DNA from: Roseicyclus sp.
GTDB taxonomy: Bacteria > Pseudomonadota > Alphaproteobacteria > Rhodobacterales > Rhodobacteraceae
NCBI RefSeq assembly: GCF_018402035.1
Contig: NZ_JAGYJN010000007.1
Span: 21,439-85,438 of the forward strand
Length of the DNA: 64,000 nucleotides
Reading direction: 5' to 3'
In this document: piece by piece, positions 32,541 to 41,501 of the stretch
How positions within the stretch are numbered: position 1 is the first letter of the stretch
Layout: the number at the start of each line of letters is the position of its first letter
The notes under the pieces: generated by a model
What the model was told of the DNA's origin: nothing
Database searches by the model: none
What the model saw: the letters and a program-made list of their open reading frames with translations, nothing else
Made by a program: the position numbers and the translations under genes

Positions 32541-33437
32541 ATGACCAGTTACACCAATTTGCCGGCACCTTCGCCGGAACAGGGTCTCAACCGCTATCTT
32601 CAAGAAATCCGGCGTTTCCCGATGCTGGAACCCGAAGAGGAATATATGCTGGCCAAGCGCTGGGTCGAAGATCAAGACCGCGCTGCCGCCCATAAGCTTG
32701 TCACCTCGCATCTGCGCTTGGCCGCGAAAATCGCCATGGGCTATCGCGGCTACGGCCTGCCGCAGGCCGAAGTCATCTCCGAGGCGAATGTCGGCCTGAT
32801 GCAGGCGGTCAAGAAATTCGACCCCGAAAAGGGCTTTCGCCTTGCCACCTACGCGATGTGGTGGATTCGCGCCGCGATCCAAGAATACGTCCTGCGCTCT
32901 TGGTCGATGGTCAAACTCGGCACCACCAGCGCGCAGAAAAAGCTGTTTTTCAACCTGCGCAAGGCCAAGGCCCGCATCGGCGCGTTGGAAGAGGGTGATC
33001 TGCGCCCTGAAAACGTCGCCCGCATCGCCCATGATCTCGGCGTGACCGAGACTGAGGTGATCTCGATGAACCGGCGTCTGTCGGGGGGCGATGCCTCGCT
33101 CAACGCGACCATCGGCTCCGAGGATGATGGCGCGACGCAATGGCAAGATTGGCTCGAAGATACCGATGCCGATCAAGCGGGCGATTACGCCGAGCGTGAG
33201 GAATACGAAAGCCGCATGGCGCTGATGACGCAGGCGATGGGCGTGCTCAACGAGCGCGAGCGCGAGATTTTGACCCAACGCCGCCTGCGCGACGACCCCG
33301 TCACGCTCGAGGATCTCTCCGCTGTCTATAGCGTCAGCCGCGAGCGTATTCGCCAGATCGAAGTGCGCGCTTTCGAAAAGCTGCAAACCCGCATGCGCGA
33401 ACTGGCCCGCGAGCAAGGCATGCTGGCCACCGCCTGA
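32541..33437 (+). CDS. rpoH: RNA polymerase heat-shock sigma factor RpoH
   Basis: A 298-aa sigma-32-type factor that directs RNA polymerase to heat-shock promoters. Regions are readable in order: 1.2 (LNRYLQEIRRFPMLEPEEEYMLAKRW), 2.1-2.4 (LVTSHLRLAAKIAMGYRGYGLPQAEVISEANVGLMQAVKKFDPEKGFRLATYAMWWIRAAIQEYVLRSWSMVKLGTT), the RpoH box (AQKKLFFNLRKAKARI), and region 4 (LNEREREILTQRRL...LEDLSAVYSVSRERIRQIEVRAFEKL). AGGGGGG lies upstream of the ATG. Rhodobacterales often have two rpoH genes; only one is seen here. Confidence 0.96.
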   Translation: MTSYTNLPAPSPEQGLNRYLQEIRRFPMLEPEEEYMLAKRWVEDQDRAAAHKLVTSHLRLAAKIAMGYRGYGLPQAEVISEANVGLMQAVKKFDPEKGFRLATYAMWWIRAAIQEYVLRSWSMVKLGTTSAQKKLFFNLRKAKARIGALEEGDLRPENVARIAHDLGVTETEVISMNRRLSGGDASLNATIGSEDDGATQWQDWLEDTDADQAGDYAEREEYESRMALMTQAMGVLNEREREILTQRRLRDDPVTLEDLSAVYSVSRERIRQIEVRAFEKLQTRMRELAREQGMLATA

Positions 33438-33556
33438 AGAAGCCAAGCAAGACCGCGCGGCGCGGGGGCAAACCCTCGCGCCGCTATGCATTCGCGCCTT
33501 GCACCGCGCCCCTGATGGCCGCTACCAAAAGCCAAAGATGCAGGGGGAAAGCGCGC

Positions 33557-34549
33557 ATGACCGATCACATTCGTTGGGGCATTTTGGGCGCTGCGGGCTT
33601 TGCGCGCAAGACCATGGCCCCCGCCATCAACGCGGCGCAAAGATCGCGCCTTGTGGCACTCGCCACCCGCGACCCGGCCCGTGCCGCCCCCTTTGCCGCC
33701 ATCGCGCCGGGTCTGCGCGTGCATGACAGCTATGACGCGCTTTTGGCCGATCCGGGGATCGACGCGGTCTATATCCCGCTGCCCAATGCGCTGCATGTCG
33801 ATTGGTCGATCCGCGCGGCCCATGCGGGCAAGGCGGTCTTGTGCGAAAAACCCATCGCCCTGCATGCGGATGATTTCGACCGCCTGATCGCCGCGCGCGA
33901 GGCCACCGGCCACCTGATCGCGGAAGGATGGATGCCCGCCCATCACCCGCAATGGCAAACCGTGCGTGACCTGATCGCCCAAGGCGCGCTTGGCCAGCTT
34001 CACAGCGTCACCGGCGCCTTTACCTATGGGCTTGCCGATCCCGGCAATATCCGGCTTTCCGCCGATCTGGCCGGCGGCGCGTTGCGCGATGTGGGCGTCT
34101 ATCCCATCGGGGCCTTCCGCTTTGCCACCGGGCGAGAGCCCCAGATCCTCTGGGCCGATGCGATCCGCGAGAACGGCGTCGATACCTCCGCTTGGGTGCA
34201 GGCGCGCGCGGGCGATATCCGCTTCTCCTTCCATGTCTCGATGCGCACCACCCGCTATCAATCCATGGTCTTCGAAGGCAGCCATGGGCGGCTGAGCGTC
34301 ATGGCCCCCTTCAACCCCGGCCAATACGGCCAAGCCGACCTTCACCTCGCCATCGAGGGCGCGCCGCTGCGCATCATCTCCTTCCCCGATGCGCGACAAT
34401 ACGCTCTACAGGTCGAAGCGGTCGCCGCGACCCTTCTCGACGGGGCCGCTTTCCCCTATCCTCTCGAAGTCGCGCGCGGCACACAGGCCGCAATCGACGC
34501 CGTATTTGCAAAGTTGGATGAGAAAGGTGTCGCGTATGGACCGCAATGA
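33557..34549 (+). CDS. Gfo/Idh/MocA family oxidoreductase
   Basis: A 330-aa NAD(P)-dependent dehydrogenase. The Rossmann motif is IRWGILGAAGFARKTMAPA, the catalytic Lys is in GKAVLCEKPIALH, and the C-terminal half has the usual GGALRDVGVYPIGAFRF. AGGGGG precedes the ATG at 33557. Substrate not predictable; relatives act on sugars, inositol or trans-dihydrodiols. The stop lies 14 bases inside the next gene, so the two are coupled. Confidence 0.9.
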   Translation: MTDHIRWGILGAAGFARKTMAPAINAAQRSRLVALATRDPARAAPFAAIAPGLRVHDSYDALLADPGIDAVYIPLPNALHVDWSIRAAHAGKAVLCEKPIALHADDFDRLIAAREATGHLIAEGWMPAHHPQWQTVRDLIAQGALGQLHSVTGAFTYGLADPGNIRLSADLAGGALRDVGVYPIGAFRFATGREPQILWADAIRENGVDTSAWVQARAGDIRFSFHVSMRTTRYQSMVFEGSHGRLSVMAPFNPGQYGQADLHLAIEGAPLRIISFPDARQYALQVEAVAATLLDGAAFPYPLEVARGTQAAIDAVFAKLDEKGVAYGPQ

Positions 34550-34841
34550 CGACGACAAGATCGAGGGCCGCCTGAACGGCGAACAGCCCGATGCCCCCAA
34601 GGACGGGATGGGCCTGCGCCTGCTGTATCTGGTGCTGATCTGGATCATGCTCAGCCTCAGCCAAACGGTGCTGGCGCTGATCACCGTGGTGCAATTCATC
34701 ATCATGCTGGTCAACACCGGCGAGCGGAACAAGCGCCTTGCCGATTTCGGCACCGATCTGGGCATCTGGATGGCCAAGGCCGCGCGCTACCAATCCGCGG
34801 CCTCCGAGGTCAAGCCCTGGCCCTGGACCGATCTGGATTGA
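34536..34841 (+). CDS. DUF4389 membrane protein
   Basis: A 101-aa protein with a hydrophilic N-terminus (MDRNDDDKIEGRLNGEQPDAPKDGMG), a hydrophobic region LLYLVLIWIMLSLSQTVLALITVVQFIIMLV (one or two helices) and the typical tail RLADFGTDLGIWMAKAARYQSA. It belongs to the DUF4389 family; role unknown. The start overlaps the preceding gene by 14 bases. Confidence 0.82.
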   Translation: MDRNDDDKIEGRLNGEQPDAPKDGMGLRLLYLVLIWIMLSLSQTVLALITVVQFIIMLVNTGERNKRLADFGTDLGIWMAKAARYQSAASEVKPWPWTDLD

Positions 34842-34901
34842 CGCGCGCATATCGCGGCCCATCTCAAGGCGTCACCACATCGCGCCACAGGAGCAAGCCA
34901 G

Positions 34902-35147
34902 ATGTCCGACGATACCCCGATCATCGCCCAGAAATCCCCCTTTCCGGTCGAGGTCACCGCCGGAAAGACCTATTTCTGGTGCAGCTGTGGCCGGTCGCAA
35001 AATCAGCCCTTCTGCGATGGCTCGCACAAAGGCACCCCGTTCCAGCCGCAAAAATGGACCGCCGAGAAAGATGGCCGCGCGTTTTTCTGCGGCTGCAAGG
35101 CCAGCGCGAACAAGCCGCTCTGCGACGGCGCGCACACCAAGCTCTAG
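34902..35147 (+). CDS. CDGSH iron-sulfur domain protein
   Basis: An 81-aa protein with two CDGSH-type cluster-binding motifs: CSCGRSQNQPFCDGSH (residues 27-42) and CGCKASANKPLCDGAH (63-78). Each would hold a 2Fe-2S cluster with three Cys and one His. Such tandem-motif proteins are thought to transfer electrons or clusters. AGGAGC precedes the ATG. It is convergent with pepF; GATGG(GGGGCTTCAGCCC)TCCATC at 35156-35179 forms a hairpin between them that overlaps the pepF stop and may end both transcripts. Confidence 0.9.
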   Translation: MSDDTPIIAQKSPFPVEVTAGKTYFWCSCGRSQNQPFCDGSHKGTPFQPQKWTAEKDGRAFFCGCKASANKPLCDGAHTKL

Positions 35148-35166
35148 GGTGGCGCGATGGGGGGCT

Positions 35167-36996
35167 TCAGCCCTCCATCGCCTCCAACTCGTCGATGAAG
35201 CCCTCGATCATCGACAGCCCTTTGTCCCAGAACGCCGGGTCTGAGGCATCGAGGCCAAAGGGTGCCAGCAATTCCTTGTGGTGCTTCGATCCGCCCGCCT
35301 TGAGCATCTCGAAATACTTCTCCTCGAACCCCGGCGCGCCCTCGGCATAGACGGCGTAAAGCGCATTCACCAAGCCGTCGCCAAAGGCATAGGCATAGAC
35401 GTAAAAGGGCGAATGCACGAAATGCGGGATATAGGCCCAGAAGCGGTCATAGCCTTCCATGAAGTCGAACACCGGCCCTAGGCTTTCGGCCTGCACGCTC
35501 ATCCACAGCGCGCCGATGTCGTCGGGCGTCAACTCGCCTTCACCCCGCGCGGCATGAAGCTTGCACTCGAAATCGTAAAACGCGATCTGGCGCACCACCG
35601 TGTTGATCATATCCTCGACCTTACCGGCGAGTAGCACCTTGCGCGTGGCCTGATCTGATGCCTCGGCCAACATGGTGCGGAAGGTCAGCATCTCGCCAAA
35701 CACACTCGCCGTCTCGGCCAAGGTGAGCGGCGTGGCCGAGAGCAACTCACCTTGCTCGGCGGCCAGCCGCTGATGCACACCGTGACCCAACTCATGGGCC
35801 AAGGTCATCACATCGCGCGGTTTGCCAAGATAGTTCAGCATCACGTAAGGATGCACATCGCTGACGGTGGGATGGGCAAAGGCACCGGGCGCCTTGCCCT
35901 CCTTCACACCCGCATCAATCCAGCCTTGGGTGAAGAACGGCTCGGCCAGCCGGGCCAGATCGGGGTGGAACCCCGCATAGGCGCGGCTCACCAGATCGCG
36001 CGCCTCTTCCCAGCCGAAAATGCGGTTCTCCTGCATCGGCAGCGGCGCGTTGCGATCCCAGACCTGCAACCGCTCTAACCCCAGCCACCGCGCTTTGAGC
36101 GCGTAATAGCGGTGCGACAGCCTTGGGTATGCCGCCACCACCGCATTGCGCAGCGCCTCGACCACCTCGGGCTCGACATGGTTCGACAAATGCCGCCCCA
36201 TCTGCGGGGAGGGCAGCTTGCGCCAGCGATCGGAAATCTCTTTCTCCTTGGCCAGCGTATTGTGCACCCGCGCAAACAGCGGGAGTTTCTCACCAAACCC
36301 CTCGGCCAGCGCACGCGCGCCCGCCTCGCGCCGCGCGCGGTCGGGATCGGTCATCAGGTTCAGCGTCGCCTCGATGCCCAGCTGCTCGCCTGCAACATCG
36401 AAATGCATCCCCGCGATGGTCTCATCAAAAAGCTTGTTCCACGCACTCGCCCCCACGACCGATTGATCATGCAGAAAGGTCTCCAACTCGTCGGATAGCT
36501 GGTAGGGGGCCATCGCGCGCATCCGGTCAAACACGGGGCGGTAACGCGCCAAATCCGCATCAGCGCCAAAAACCGCAGCATAGCGCGCCTCGGGGATGCG
36601 GTTGAACTCAAGGCTGAAAAACACCAGCGCCGTCGTGCAAGCGGTGATCTCGTCTTGCATATCCGACATGAACTTGGCCCGCACTGGGTCGGTGGTGTGC
36701 TGGTAATAGCGCAACCCCGCATAGGACATGATCCGCCCCGCCACCCGGTCGATCGCCTCGTAGCGGCGCACACAGGCCAGCATCGCCGCCGCGTCGAGCG
36801 CCGCCAACTGCCCCGCATAGGCAGCGGCGAAATCGGCACATTCCGCCGCGAGCCAAGCCAGATCGCGGGTCAACTCGGGTGCATCAGGCGCGGTATAAAG
36901 ATCGGAAAGATCCCATTCAGGCAGTCGCCCAAGCGGCACGCCGCCTGCATCGGTGGCGGCATCGCGGGCAATTGGGGCGGCAAAGGACAGGGCCAT
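35167..36996 (-). CDS. pepF: M3-family oligoendopeptidase F
   Basis: A 609-aa zinc metallopeptidase that degrades short peptides in the cytosol. The HEXXH motif is HELGHGVHQRL, the third ligand Glu is in ETASVFGEML about 25 residues later, and the family C-terminal YAYAFGDGLVNALY is present. I choose ATG 36996 because GAGG is 6 bases upstream; two in-frame ATGs lie a few codons before it (37008, 37017), so the N-terminus is uncertain. Length is normal. Confidence 0.93.
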   Translation of the reverse strand: MALSFAAPIARDAATDAGGVPLGRLPEWDLSDLYTAPDAPELTRDLAWLAAECADFAAAYAGQLAALDAAAMLACVRRYEAIDRVAGRIMSYAGLRYYQHTTDPVRAKFMSDMQDEITACTTALVFFSLEFNRIPEARYAAVFGADADLARYRPVFDRMRAMAPYQLSDELETFLHDQSVVGASAWNKLFDETIAGMHFDVAGEQLGIEATLNLMTDPDRARREAGARALAEGFGEKLPLFARVHNTLAKEKEISDRWRKLPSPQMGRHLSNHVEPEVVEALRNAVVAAYPRLSHRYYALKARWLGLERLQVWDRNAPLPMQENRIFGWEEARDLVSRAYAGFHPDLARLAEPFFTQGWIDAGVKEGKAPGAFAHPTVSDVHPYVMLNYLGKPRDVMTLAHELGHGVHQRLAAEQGELLSATPLTLAETASVFGEMLTFRTMLAEASDQATRKVLLAGKVEDMINTVVRQIAFYDFECKLHAARGEGELTPDDIGALWMSVQAESLGPVFDFMEGYDRFWAYIPHFVHSPFYVYAYAFGDGLVNALYAVYAEGAPGFEEKYFEMLKAGGSKHHKELLAPFGLDASDPAFWDKGLSMIEGFIDELEAMEG

Positions 36997-37089
36997 ATCA
37001 AACCTCATGAAATCCATCTTTCCCCTGATATGCCCTTGCGCGCCCAAGGTCTCAACCCACAGCGGGTCCAATCCTTCTCTGTTTCATAA

Positions 37090-37183
37090 ATATCCCGGGG
37101 GGAGGCGGCCCAAAGGGACGCCGTCGGGGGGCAGCGCCCCCCGCCAGAAAGCGCAAGGGGCAGCGCCCCCCGCCAGAAAGCGC
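37090..37183. repeat. Rhodobacteraceae-type intergenic repeat with internal 27-bp duplication
   Basis: The spacer between pepF and the J-domain gene has a G/C-rich unit. A 27-bp segment at 37128-37154 (begins GGGGCAGCGCCCCCCGCC) repeats exactly at 37157-37183. Next to it is CATAAATATCCCGGGGGGAG (about 37084-37103), whose complement resembles GGCGGGGATATTTTTGAAAC at about 750-769. I have seen such units scattered in Rhodobacteraceae genomes. Confidence 0.65.
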
Positions 37184-37192
37184 GCCATCGGC

Positions 37193-37879
37193 TCAGGTAG
37201 GGCGGCCTGCGATCTCTTCCCATGCGCGGTTGATCGCGATCAGCCGCCGCTCGGCCAGCCGCATCGCTTCTTCCGGCACGCCGCGTGCCATCATCCGGTC
37301 GGGATGGGCCGCGCGCACGGCCGCACGCCATGCCGCGCGGATCTGATCAAGGCCCATCTCGGGGCTTACCCCCAAGACCGTATAGGGGTCGGGTGCCGCA
37401 TCAGCGACATAGGCCGCGCGGATGCGGCGAAACACAGGCTCAGACAGCCCGAAAATCTCGGCCACCCGCGCCAAGAACGCATCCTCGGCCGGGTGATAGC
37501 TGCCATCCGCAGTGGCGATATGAAACAACCCGCCCATCAGATCGCTCAAGACCCCCTCGCGCGCGCGCCCGGCAAACATCCGCGCGATGCGCCCGGCATA
37601 TTCCTCGAACCCCGCCACATCCTCGCGCGCAAGGTTAAAGACCCTTGCCGCCGCGCGCTCCTCGGTGGGGGGAATGTGAAACACCTGACGAAAGGCCGCC
37701 ACCTCGTCGCGGGTGACCCGGCCATCGGCCTTGGCCATCTTGGCCGACAGCGCGATCACCGCGATGGTAAAGGCGACCGAGCGCTCGGGCGGGGTGCGCA
37801 GCCGGTCGAACACAACCGAGAGCCCCTCACCTTTGGCAAGGGCCGAGAGCGCGTCTTGAATGCGAGACCATAGCGACAT
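37193..37879 (-). CDS. TerB/DjlA-type J-domain protein
   Basis: A 228-aa protein. The middle part is a TerB-like helical domain (FTIAVIALSAKMAKADGRVTRDEVAAFRQVFHIP...LFHIATADGSYHPAEDAFLARVAEIFGL) and the C-terminus is a J domain (DPYTVLGVSPEMGLDQIRAAWRAAVRAAHPDRM) with the HPD motif that stimulates DnaK. There is no membrane segment, unlike E. coli DjlA. The ATG at 37879 begins MSLWSRIQDAL. Confidence 0.88.
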   Translation of the reverse strand: MSLWSRIQDALSALAKGEGLSVVFDRLRTPPERSVAFTIAVIALSAKMAKADGRVTRDEVAAFRQVFHIPPTEERAAARVFNLAREDVAGFEEYAGRIARMFAGRAREGVLSDLMGGLFHIATADGSYHPAEDAFLARVAEIFGLSEPVFRRIRAAYVADAAPDPYTVLGVSPEMGLDQIRAAWRAAVRAAHPDRMMARGVPEEAMRLAERRLIAINRAWEEIAGRPT

Positions 37880-37932
37880 GGCGACCGTCTTAGCCCAAAA
37901 CACGCGCCCCTGTCAGCGCAAAGCGCAACCGC

Positions 37933-38403
37933 TCACAGCATTTTCTGCATCAAGACCAGATCGTGCCAGCGCCCGAATTTCCATCCCACCTCCGGCAGGC
38001 GCGCAATCTCGCGGTAGCCCAAGGCGGCGTGGAACGCCGCCCCGCCCGCATTCTCGCCTGCCACCCCTGCGATGATCGAATGGATCGCTGCTGCGCGCGC
38101 ATGGGCCTCGGCCGCCGCCATCAAGGCGCGGCCCAGCCCCGCCCCGCGCGCGCCTTGGGCCACATGGATCGAATGCTCGACCGTATGGGCATAGCCCGGC
38201 CCTGACCGGAACTGGCCATAGATCACGAACCCCACGACCACCCCCGCCGCCTCAGCCACGAAACAGGGTTGCGCGATAATCTGCTCCGCCAACGCGCGCG
38301 GGTCTTTTTCGGCGGTGGTAAAGGTTTGCGTCGTCTCGCGGATCACATGGTTCCAGATCGCGGCGATCCCGCCTGCATCCTCACGCCGGGCGGGTCGGAT
38401 CAC
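37933..38403 (-). CDS. GNAT N-acetyltransferase, phosphinothricin-acetyltransferase-like
   Basis: A 156-aa acetyltransferase with the start IRPARREDAGGIAAIWNHVI and the acetyl-CoA loop V-x-x-x-x-R-G-x-G-x-G/A (VAQGARGAGLGRALM). The C-terminal GENAGGAAFHAALGYREIARLPEVGWKFGRWHDLVLMQK is typical of the PAT/Bar/YncA group that acetylates amino-acid analogues such as methionine sulfoximine. The ATG overlaps the stop of the upstream gene by 4 bases, so they form an operon. Confidence 0.88.
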   Translation of the reverse strand: MIRPARREDAGGIAAIWNHVIRETTQTFTTAEKDPRALAEQIIAQPCFVAEAAGVVVGFVIYGQFRSGPGYAHTVEHSIHVAQGARGAGLGRALMAAAEAHARAAAIHSIIAGVAGENAGGAAFHAALGYREIARLPEVGWKFGRWHDLVLMQKML

Positions 38404-39011
38404 AAAACCACCTCGCCATTGGGCGTGGCGATGCGCGCCTCCATCCTCGGGGTAGGGGCCTCATGCACCGTGATCCGGGCATCCGCGACAAGCGGCGCCA
38501 GCGCCGCGCGGAGCGCGCTCGCCTGCGGCGAATAAAGCGTCAACCCCACCAACCGCGCGCCCAGATCGGTCAGGCGGGGTGCCGGGTGCGCCGTGCCTTG
38601 CCACTGGATCAACGCGGGAAACAGCCCGTCAAAGGGCAAGATCCCATCCTCGGGCACGCCCATGCGCCAGCGCAGATCGGCGCGCGCTAAATCCCAAGGC
38701 CGCCCCGTGCCGCGCGGTGCTTGCGCCAAAGCCGCCTCCAGATCATCGCAGCGGCAGATCCAAGTGGTCGCGCGCGGCGCGCCGGTGAAACGGTCCAGAT
38801 CGAACCAGCGCGGCTGCGCCGGGGCCGCGCCCTCGGGGTCAATCGCGATGACTTCAAGGTAATCCGGGCCCAGCGACATCAGCCGGTTATGCGTGCCCAT
38901 ATGCGGATGCTGCCCACCGGGCTGGAGGGGCAAGCCCAGCTTTGCCTCCACCGCCTGTGCGCCCGCCGCCAGATCGGTTGCCGCCACCGCGATATGATCA
39001 AGAACCAGCAT
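38400..39011 (-). CDS. VOC/glyoxalase-like domain protein
   Basis: A 203-aa protein with an N-terminal glyoxalase-like fold (LDHIAVAATDLAAGAQAVEAKLGLP..GGQHPHMGTHNRLMSLGPDYLEVIAIDP). The motif LDHI...GTHN...YLEVIA is that of the Glyoxalase_3/VOC-like family of unknown substrate. GAGGCG lies upstream of ATG 39011; the longer frame is unsupported. It diverges from the 5-FCL gene with 74 bp between starts and overlaps the acetyltransferase gene. Confidence 0.82.
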   Translation of the reverse strand: MLVLDHIAVAATDLAAGAQAVEAKLGLPLQPGGQHPHMGTHNRLMSLGPDYLEVIAIDPEGAAPAQPRWFDLDRFTGAPRATTWICRCDDLEAALAQAPRGTGRPWDLARADLRWRMGVPEDGILPFDGLFPALIQWQGTAHPAPRLTDLGARLVGLTLYSPQASALRAALAPLVADARITVHEAPTPRMEARIATPNGEVVL

Positions 39012-39085
39012 CCCCGTCGCCTCTTGCCTGCATTGCGTCGCCCAGCGCCTTGCGCCTTTGTGCAAAACCCTTTCTTGTCGCGCCC

Positions 39086-39652
39086 ATGTCCGAGGTCAAG
39101 ACCGCGCTGCGCCAAACCGCCTATACCGCCCGCAAGCGGGCCTTTGATCTGCGCGCAGAAACAGGCGCGGTTGCGGCGGCCACCGCCCATCTTCTGGCCG
39201 AGATCGGCCCGGCCCAAGGCCGCGTGATCGCGGGCTACCTGCCCATCAGGACCGAAATTGATCCGCGCCCCGCCATGGCCGCCCTCCATCAGGCGGGCGC
39301 GCAGATCGGCGTGCCGGTGATCGCGGGGCCGGGCTTGCCGCTCGATTTCCGCCTCTGGACACCAGACGCCGCCCTGATCCCCGGCCCCTTCGGCGCGATG
39401 ATCCCGCAAAGCGGCGACTGGGTCATCCCCGACACGCTGATCGTGCCCTTGGTGGGGTTCGATGCCGCCTGCAACCGTTTGGGCTATGGCGGCGGGTTTT
39501 ATGACCGCACGCTGGCGCGCCTTGCCGCCGCAAACCCCGTGCGCGCCTTGGGCTTTGCCTTCGCAGCACAAGAACTGCCGCCGCTACCACTCGAGCCCAC
39601 CGATATCCCCCTTGATGCCATCGTGACCGAGGCAGGCGTGATCCGCCGCTAG
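39086..39652 (+). CDS. 5-formyltetrahydrofolate cyclo-ligase
   Basis: An ATP-dependent enzyme that converts 5-formyl-THF to 5,10-methenyl-THF. The 188-aa protein has LRQTAYTARKRAF at the N-terminus, GYLPIRTEIDPRPAM in the middle, and the signature VPLVGFDAACNRLGYGGGFYDRTL. In many Proteobacteria a 6S RNA gene lies next to this gene, but no space or hairpin for one is seen here. A weak or leaderless start is likely, since no clear SD precedes ATG 39086. Confidence 0.93.
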   Translation: MSEVKTALRQTAYTARKRAFDLRAETGAVAAATAHLLAEIGPAQGRVIAGYLPIRTEIDPRPAMAALHQAGAQIGVPVIAGPGLPLDFRLWTPDAALIPGPFGAMIPQSGDWVIPDTLIVPLVGFDAACNRLGYGGGFYDRTLARLAAANPVRALGFAFAAQELPPLPLEPTDIPLDAIVTEAGVIRR

Positions 39653-39703
39653 AACCTGTTTTCCCGCTTGCCCCGCAGCGCGCCCGCGCCTAAGCCATCG
39701 CAC

Positions 39704-40528
39704 ATGCGTATCCTCTTTCTTGGCGATGTGATGGGGCGGGCCGGGCGCGCCGCGATCACCGAACGCCTGCCCAAACTTCGCACGGACTGGCGCCTCGATT
39801 TCGTCGTGGTCAATGGCGAGAATGCGACCGCTGGCGCGGGGCTTTCAGCGGGTCATGCCAAGGAATTGCTCGATGCCGGTGCCGATTGCCTGACCTTGGG
39901 CGATCACGCCTTCGATCAGCGCGACATGCTGCAATTCATCACGCAAGAGCCGCGCATCTTACGCCCGCTCAATTTCGCCAAGGATGCGCCGGGTGCGGGT
40001 GCGCGCGTCTTTCAGGCGCGTGGCGGTAAACAGGTCTTGGTGGCCCAAGCCTTGGGTCAGGTTTTCATGAAGCGCCCCTTCGATGATCCCTTCTCGGCGC
40101 TCGATGCGGTGCTGAAGAAATTCCCGCGTGGCGGCAATGTGCAGGCCGCGCTGATCGACATCCATGCCGAGGCGACATCCGAGAAAATGGCCATCGGTCA
40201 TTTCTGCGACGGGCGCGCCAGCATGGTCGTGGGCACCCATACCCATGTGCCGACGGGTGACGCGATGATCCTGCCCGGCGGCACCGCCTATCAATCCGAT
40301 GCGGGCATGTGCGGCGACTACAATTCCGTGATCGGCATGGACAAGGCCGAACCGATGCGCCGCTTCATCACCGGTATGTCGCGCGAACGCTTCACCCCCG
40401 CATCGGGCGAGGCGACGCTGTCTGGGCTGATGATCGAAACCGATGACCGCAGCGGCGTGGCCACCGCCCTGCACCCCATCAGGCTGGGTGGCCGACTGTT
40501 GCACGCAGGCCCGCCCGATGCGCCGTGA
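39704..40528 (+). CDS. YmdB/TIGR00282 family metallophosphoesterase
   Basis: A 274-aa cytosolic phosphodiesterase; B. subtilis YmdB hydrolyses cyclic nucleotides. Metal ligands are visible: MRILFLGDVMGRAGR (Asp), VVNGENATAG (Asn/Glu), TLGDHAFDQRD (Asp, His), and VVGTHTHVPTGD (His-x-His). The first Met of the fold, ATG 39704, is used. The stop overlaps the start of the transporter gene. Confidence 0.92.
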   Translation: MRILFLGDVMGRAGRAAITERLPKLRTDWRLDFVVVNGENATAGAGLSAGHAKELLDAGADCLTLGDHAFDQRDMLQFITQEPRILRPLNFAKDAPGAGARVFQARGGKQVLVAQALGQVFMKRPFDDPFSALDAVLKKFPRGGNVQAALIDIHAEATSEKMAIGHFCDGRASMVVGTHTHVPTGDAMILPGGTAYQSDAGMCGDYNSVIGMDKAEPMRRFITGMSRERFTPASGEATLSGLMIETDDRSGVATALHPIRLGGRLLHAGPPDAP

Positions 40529-41423
40529 TTGGCTTTTATACATCGCGATCTTGATCTTTTGCGGCGCGGCTTGGGGCATCACCCAACCCTTGGCCAAGAT
40601 CGCCGTGACCGCAGGTTATCGCCATTTCGGCATCATCTTTTGGCAATTCGCCATCGGCGCGGCGCTTTTGGGTGCGCTCAATGCCGCGCGTGGCGGCACC
40701 TTGCCGCGCCGCCCGGCGCAATGGGTGTTTTGCACGATCATCGCGCTGATCGGCACGCTTTTGCCCAATGCGGCAAGCTATACGGCGGCCTTTCACCTGC
40801 CCTCGGGGATCATGTCGATTGTCTTGTCGCTAATCCCGATGCTGGCCTTTCCCGTAGCGCTGGCCTTGGGGCTTGATCGCTTTTCGGCGCTGCGTTTCGT
40901 GGGCTTGGGTCTGGGGCTTGCCGCGATCATCTTGATCGCCGCACCGCAGGGGGGGCTGCCTGATCGCGCCATGGTTTGGTGGCTGCCCTTGGCGCTGGTG
41001 GCACCCCTGTTTTACGCGGTCGAGGGGAATTTCGTCGCCCGCTACGGCACCGAGGGGCTAGATGCGGTGCAGGTCTTGCTTGGTGCCTCGCTGGTGGGAA
41101 TGGTCTTGGCCGCGCCGCTTGCGATGATGACGGGCCAGTTCATCATCCCCACAGCACCGCTTGGCTTGCCCGAATTTGCGATCATCGGCTCATCGCTGGC
41201 CCATGCCATTTCCTATACGCTTTATGTCTGGCTCGTCACCCGCGCCGGATCGGTCTTTGCGGCGCAAGTCTCTTATCTCGTGACGGGTTTTGGCATTTTC
41301 TGGGCCAAGCTGATCTTGGCCGAGACCTATTCCCCTTGGGTCTGGGCTGCCGTTGTCTTGATGCTGGCCGGGCTTGCGCTGGTGCAGCCGCGCAAACCGC
41401 CCGAGGTGGTCGCCTTGCCATAA
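40518..41423 (+). CDS. DMT superfamily (EamA) transporter
   Basis: A 301-aa inner-membrane protein with ten hydrophobic segments and two EamA halves; each half has a conserved GAAWG or AxSYTLY type sequence near its start. It is expected to export a metabolite, but the substrate is unknown. It starts 11 bases inside the YmdB gene (ATGCGCCGTGA), so the two are cotranscribed. Confidence 0.88.
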   Translation: MRRDWLLYIAILIFCGAAWGITQPLAKIAVTAGYRHFGIIFWQFAIGAALLGALNAARGGTLPRRPAQWVFCTIIALIGTLLPNAASYTAAFHLPSGIMSIVLSLIPMLAFPVALALGLDRFSALRFVGLGLGLAAIILIAAPQGGLPDRAMVWWLPLALVAPLFYAVEGNFVARYGTEGLDAVQVLLGASLVGMVLAAPLAMMTGQFIIPTAPLGLPEFAIIGSSLAHAISYTLYVWLVTRAGSVFAAQVSYLVTGFGIFWAKLILAETYSPWVWAAVVLMLAGLALVQPRKPPEVVALP

Positions 41424-41501
41424 GATGCATCGCGCGCCCGCTTGTGCTGCGCTGCCGCATCGCTAGAGTTGGTCGCGTAGGCGTTGCGCAAAGGGACCAG
41501 T

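Noticed and set aside
39012..39085. 6S RNA next to the 5-formyltetrahydrofolate cyclo-ligase gene
   Set aside because: Some Proteobacteria have ssrS here, but the gap is only 74 bp and shows no long hairpin.
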